A stretch of DNA of 64,000 nucleotides from Methyloversatilis sp. GTDB lineage: Bacteria; Pseudomonadota; Gammaproteobacteria; Burkholderiales; Rhodocyclaceae. How positions within the stretch are numbered: position 1 is the stretch's first letter; each line of letters starts with the position of its first letter. A program made the translations under genes and the position numbers. Location of the stretch: NCBI RefSeq assembly GCF_030696805.1, contig NZ_JAUYRO010000039.1, positions 17,919 to 81,918 on the forward strand, given 5' to 3'. Of this stretch, positions 62,353 through 64,000 are shown piece after piece. The notes below the pieces were generated by a model, which saw only the letters and a list, made by a program, of their open reading frames with translations, was not told where the DNA came from and made no database searches.

Positions 62353-64000
62353 TCAGCCCAGCCGCCCTGCCCGGCGCAGCGTTTCGACGATCTGTTCGAC
62401 CTGCTCTTCGGCGACACCGGCGGGCACCGCCAGCATGCTTCCGGTTTCGTCCAGCGCCGGCTGCGATGAACCGACGGTGACCGTCAGTTCGATGTGTTCA
62501 CCCGCCGCAATCACCGCACCCAGACTGGGCGGCTGTGCCGACTCGGCATCAATCACGACGATCAGACCGGCGTCGAGCAACAGGCCGGCGATGCGCAGCA
62601 GATCGGCGGTCGCAGCCGGAACGGTCAGCGTGTGACGGCCTAGCGACATCAGCTTCTGTTCCAACCGGGTCGCGTCGATGCCTTCGCCGGCCCACAGCAG
62701 CAGCGGCGACTGCTGCTTGAGTGCGGCGCGTGCGGCGCGGCCGGCATCGAGTTGCGTCCAGCCGAGATCGCGCTGCTTGGTCCGCGCGCCGTGCAGCAAG
62801 CCTGCGCCGACGGTGTTATTGCTCAGGCGGTCGATCAGGATGAAGCTGCCAGTGTCGCGTACCGCTTCATACGGATCGAACGCGATCAGGCGGTCGGTCA
62901 CCAGCGCAACGCGTCCGATTTCGTTCAGTGCAAGCGAGGCCGCCTCGCCGCGCTCCATCGTGTTCACATTGACGCGGTACTCGATTGCATTGATGGTCGC
63001 ACCGACGGTGCGCGTGCCGCTCTTCATCAGATAGCTGCGACCGGTGGCAAGCGCTTCGTCGCTCATCCACACCAGCGTGGCGTCGAAGCTGTCGCCGGCG
63101 CCGGACGGTTGCGCCGCCGCGACAATGACGTCGCCGCGGCTGCAGTCGATCTCGTCGGTCAGGGTCAGCGTGACCGACTGGCCGGCGACGGCTTCGGTCA
63201 TGTCGCCACCGGACACGACGATGCGCTCCACCGTGCTGTCTCGACCGGACGGCTGCACGCGGATGCGGTCACCCGGGCGCACCGTGCCCGAAGCGATCAG
63301 GCCGGAAAAGCCACGGAAATCGAGATTCGGCCGATTGACCCACTGCACCGGCAGACGGAACGGGCCGCTCTTCTGCACATCGTCGATCGGTACCGTTTCC
63401 AGATACTCCATCAAGGTCGGGCCGGCATACCAGGGCGTGCGGTCGCTCTGGTCGATGATGTTGTCGCCCCGGAGCGCCGACATCGGAATGCACAGGATGT
63501 CGTTCAGGCCGATCTGCGCCGCAAAAGCGCGGTAGTCACGCTCGATGCGGTCATACACGTCCTGCGCGAAGTCGACCAGATCCATCTTGTTTATCGCGAC
63601 CACCACGCGCTTGATGCCGATCAGCGAAACCAGGAAGCTGTGGCGGCGCGTCTGCGTCTGCACGCCGTAGCGCGCATCGACCAGGATGATCGCCAGGTCG
63701 GCAGTCGACGCACCGGTCACCATGTTTCGCGTGTATTGCTCGTGGCCCGGCGTGTCGGCAACGATGAACTTGCGCCGGTCGGTCGAGAAGAAACGATAGG
63801 CCACGTCGATCGTGATGCCCTGCTCGCGCTCGGCCGACAGACCATCCACAAGCAGCGCAAAGTCGAGATCGCCGCCCTGCGTGCCGACCTTTTTCGAGTC
63901 GGCTTCGAGCGCAGCAAGCTGGTCTTCGAACAGCATTTTCGATTCGTACAGCAGGCGGCCGATCAGCGTGCTCTTGCCGTCGTCCACGCTGCCGCAGGTG
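62353..64000 (-). CDS. cysN: Sulfate adenylyltransferase subunit CysN with degenerate APS-kinase-like tail (5' end outside window)
   Basis: About 549 residues visible; the frame continues past the window edge. An EF-Tu-like GTPase: P-loop CGSVDDGKST, DTPGHEQYTRN (G3) and NKMD (G4), followed by beta-barrel domains. With CysD it makes APS from sulfate and ATP. After about residue 427 a 118-residue tail (62353-62709) follows the pattern of a C-terminal APS kinase (SPLLLWAGEG, LGRHT, LLLDAGLIVVI, GEHIELTV) but has lost the P-loop and most catalytic residues. The CysNC-type kinase is therefore probably inactive. Confidence 0.93.
   Translation of the reverse strand, partial: TCGSVDDGKSTLIGRLLYESKMLFEDQLAALEADSKKVGTQGGDLDFALLVDGLSAEREQGITIDVAYRFFSTDRRKFIVADTPGHEQYTRNMVTGASTADLAIILVDARYGVQTQTRRHSFLVSLIGIKRVVVAINKMDLVDFAQDVYDRIERDYRAFAAQIGLNDILCIPMSALRGDNIIDQSDRTPWYAGPTLMEYLETVPIDDVQKSGPFRLPVQWVNRPNLDFRGFSGLIASGTVRPGDRIRVQPSGRDSTVERIVVSGGDMTEAVAGQSVTLTLTDEIDCSRGDVIVAAAQPSGAGDSFDATLVWMSDEALATGRSYLMKSGTRTVGATINAIEYRVNVNTMERGEAASLALNEIGRVALVTDRLIAFDPYEAVRDTGSFILIDRLSNNTVGAGLLHGARTKQRDLGWTQLDAGRAARAALKQQSPLLLWAGEGIDATRLEQKLMSLGRHTLTVPAATADLLRIAGLLLDAGLIVVIDAESAQPPSLGAVIAAGEHIELTVTVGSSQPALDETGSMLAVPAGVAEEQVEQIVETLRRAGRLG

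Overview
The window is GC-rich, densely packed proteobacterial chromosome. Gene content and order point to a betaproteobacterium, most likely a Rhodocyclales-type organism (a Methyloversatilis/Azoarcus/Thauera relative; genus level is a guess). The supporting signs are a gyrA-serC-pheA-hisC-tyrA-aroA-cmk-rpsA-ihfB-lapAB block, surE-pcm-nlpD-rpoS, thrS-infC-rpmI-rplT-pheST-ihfA, a one-piece tmRNA, PEP-CTERM exported proteins and a large flagellar cluster. I see no insertion sequence, prophage, CRISPR array or integrase.

Layout. (1) 1-3300: four exported proteins. Three carry a C-terminal PEP-CTERM sorting signal, one of these is a zinc metalloprotease, and the fourth is cut by the window edge. 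(2) 3350-19283: flagellar genes. fleS-fleR-fliE run leftward from predicted sigma-54 promoters; fliFGHIJK and fliLMN run rightward; fliOPQR follow after a small membrane protein (YqaE/Pmp3 type) and an opposing diguanylate cyclase. (3) 19286-19478: three tandem 70-bp repeats whose hairpin stems differ by paired compensatory changes. (4) 19511-23749, leftward: surE-pcm-nlpD-rpoS, tRNA-Pro, a MerR regulator, ihfA. (5) 23783-30758, leftward: tRNA-Val, thrS, infC (AUC start), rpmI, rplT, pheS, pheT. A 14-codon ORF with three Thr codons and a terminator hairpin lie ahead of thrS. (6) 30820-35825: a PolB-type exonuclease, a ydbH-ynbE-ydbL set (envelope lipid homeostasis), cysM and a ComEA-like protein. 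(7) 35876-49343, leftward: LPS heptose kinase, lapB, lapA, ihfB, rpsA, cmk, aroA, tyrA, hisC, pheA, serC, gyrA. (8) 49534-53619, rightward: mtaD, an OmpA protein, ubiG, gph, ssrA. (9) 53686-62157: a GGDEF-EAL protein, a TerB-like protein, htpX, a type-2 PHB depolymerase, a DusC-like enzyme, tRNA-Leu and selD. (10) 62353-64000: 3' part of cysN carrying a degenerate APS-kinase-like tail.

Working together: FleS/FleR with sigma-54 probably drives mid-class flagellar genes, and two c-di-GMP proteins could feed into motility. The gyrA-rpsA block supplies aromatic amino acid, serine and histidine enzymes beside core replication and translation genes. RpoS, both IHF subunits and tmRNA give global control. 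The most unusual items are the covarying repeat array, the decayed CysC-like domain on CysN, the candidate thrS attenuator, and a ComEA-like protein with altered domain order. All calls rest on reading the sequence alone; no database search was run.
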